NCBI GenBank assembly: GCA_026004735.1
Contig: BPJS01000001.1
Span: forward strand, 2,232,001 to 2,296,000
From: Isosphaeraceae bacterium
GTDB taxonomy: Bacteria; Planctomycetota; Planctomycetia; Isosphaerales; Isosphaeraceae
Length of the DNA stretch: 64,000 nt
Direction of reading: 5' to 3'
The notes beneath the pieces were generated by a model, which was not told the DNA's origin, made no database searches, and saw nothing but the letters and a program-made list of their open reading frames with translations. Below, in pieces: positions 63,874 through 64,000 of the stretch; positions within the stretch are counted from its first letter, which is position 1, and each line of letters starts with the position of its first letter. Both the position numbers and the translations under genes were made by a program.

Positions 63874-64000
63874 CTAACGCCGCTGGCTGAACGGCAGCAG
63901 CCGGCCTAGCAGGCCGCGCCGGGGAGCGACACGGGCCGCACGCTGCATCTGCTCATCACGCGATGCGTGAACATGTGCGGCCGGAGTCCCGGGAAAGAGC
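63874..64000 (-). CDS. C-terminal end of a gene cut by the right edge
   Basis: About 41 residues are visible to a TAG at 63876-63874, in an open minus-strand frame (for example RDEQMQRAARVAPRRG, GRLLPFSQRR). The rest lies outside the window, so the product cannot be named. Confidence 0.4.
   Translation of the reverse strand, partial: LFPGTPAAHVHASRDEQMQRAARVAPRRGLLGRLLPFSQRR

Overview
High-GC bacterial chromosome with a strong Planctomycetota signature. The markers are secreted DUF1080 and DUF1570 proteins, twin-arginine Gfo/Idh/MocA oxidoreductases, a YfhO-like membrane protein, an anti-sigma factor without zinc ligands, a NuoBCD fusion, and remnants of the ECF sigma factor / serine-threonine kinase / LRR gene family that is expanded in Isosphaerales and Gemmatales. 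Placement below phylum is inference; no rRNA gene is present. Genes are dense and lie on both strands. No CRISPR array, intact insertion sequence or prophage was seen.

Layout. 1-4.7 kb: a fucose-isomerase-like gene (cut by the left edge), a degenerate flavoprotein, a 2[4Fe-4S] ferredoxin and a di-haem cytochrome c peroxidase lipoprotein. 4.8-16.6 kb: a YfhO-like membrane protein coupled to a secreted protein, a large membrane-TPR protein, a GT2 glycosyltransferase coupled to a BshC-like protein, an Eis-like acetyltransferase and a zinc-ribbon membrane protein. 16.6-24.8 kb: an SRPBCC protein, two Gfo/Idh/MocA oxidoreductases, a CBM6-like secreted protein, a NagA-like deacetylase, CTP synthase and a YgfZ-like protein. 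24.8-31.8 kb: a LarA-like protein, an ECF sigma/anti-sigma pair, peptide deformylase, a sugar isomerase/epimerase, a polyprenyl-phosphate glycosyltransferase and a flippase-like membrane protein. 31.8-39.2 kb (minus strand): glnE, miaB, fmt and a UDP-galactopyranose-mutase-like flavoprotein, with a parS-like palindrome between fmt and miaB. 39.3-48.3 kb (minus strand): a partial complex I operon, nuoBCD-nuoI-(unknown 87 aa)-nuoA-nuoH-nuoJ-nuoK-nuoN, ending in a HEPN-like gene; nuoEFG, nuoL and nuoM are absent here. 48.5-54.1 kb: small secreted or membrane proteins, tRNA-Ile, tRNA-Phe, an HTH regulator, a protein with a decayed nuclease-like domain, and arsS. 54.1-59.4 kb: a gene-poor, decayed region with a sigma factor pseudogene, a kinase/LRR pseudogene and the C-terminal remnant of a PKD/cadherin-like surface protein. 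59.4-64 kb: tRNA-Pro, a DUF1570 metalloprotease-like protein, a CoaB-like protein head-to-head with a uronate-isomerase-like protein, and two further minus-strand genes.

How the genes work together. The nuo genes make most of the membrane and connecting parts of a proton-pumping complex I. def and fmt are the two halves of the N-formyl-methionine cycle but lie about 8 kb apart on opposite strands. The GT2, YfhO-like and flippase-like genes suggest envelope glycan assembly; the oxidoreductases, NagA-like, CBM6-like, DUF1080 and isomerase genes suggest sugar catabolism. The parS-like site suggests the window is in the origin-proximal part of the chromosome, which is inference. The clearest oddities are the nuoBCD triple fusion, the isolated parS-like site and the graveyard of sigma/kinase/adhesin remnants, whose in-frame stops are mostly TAG.
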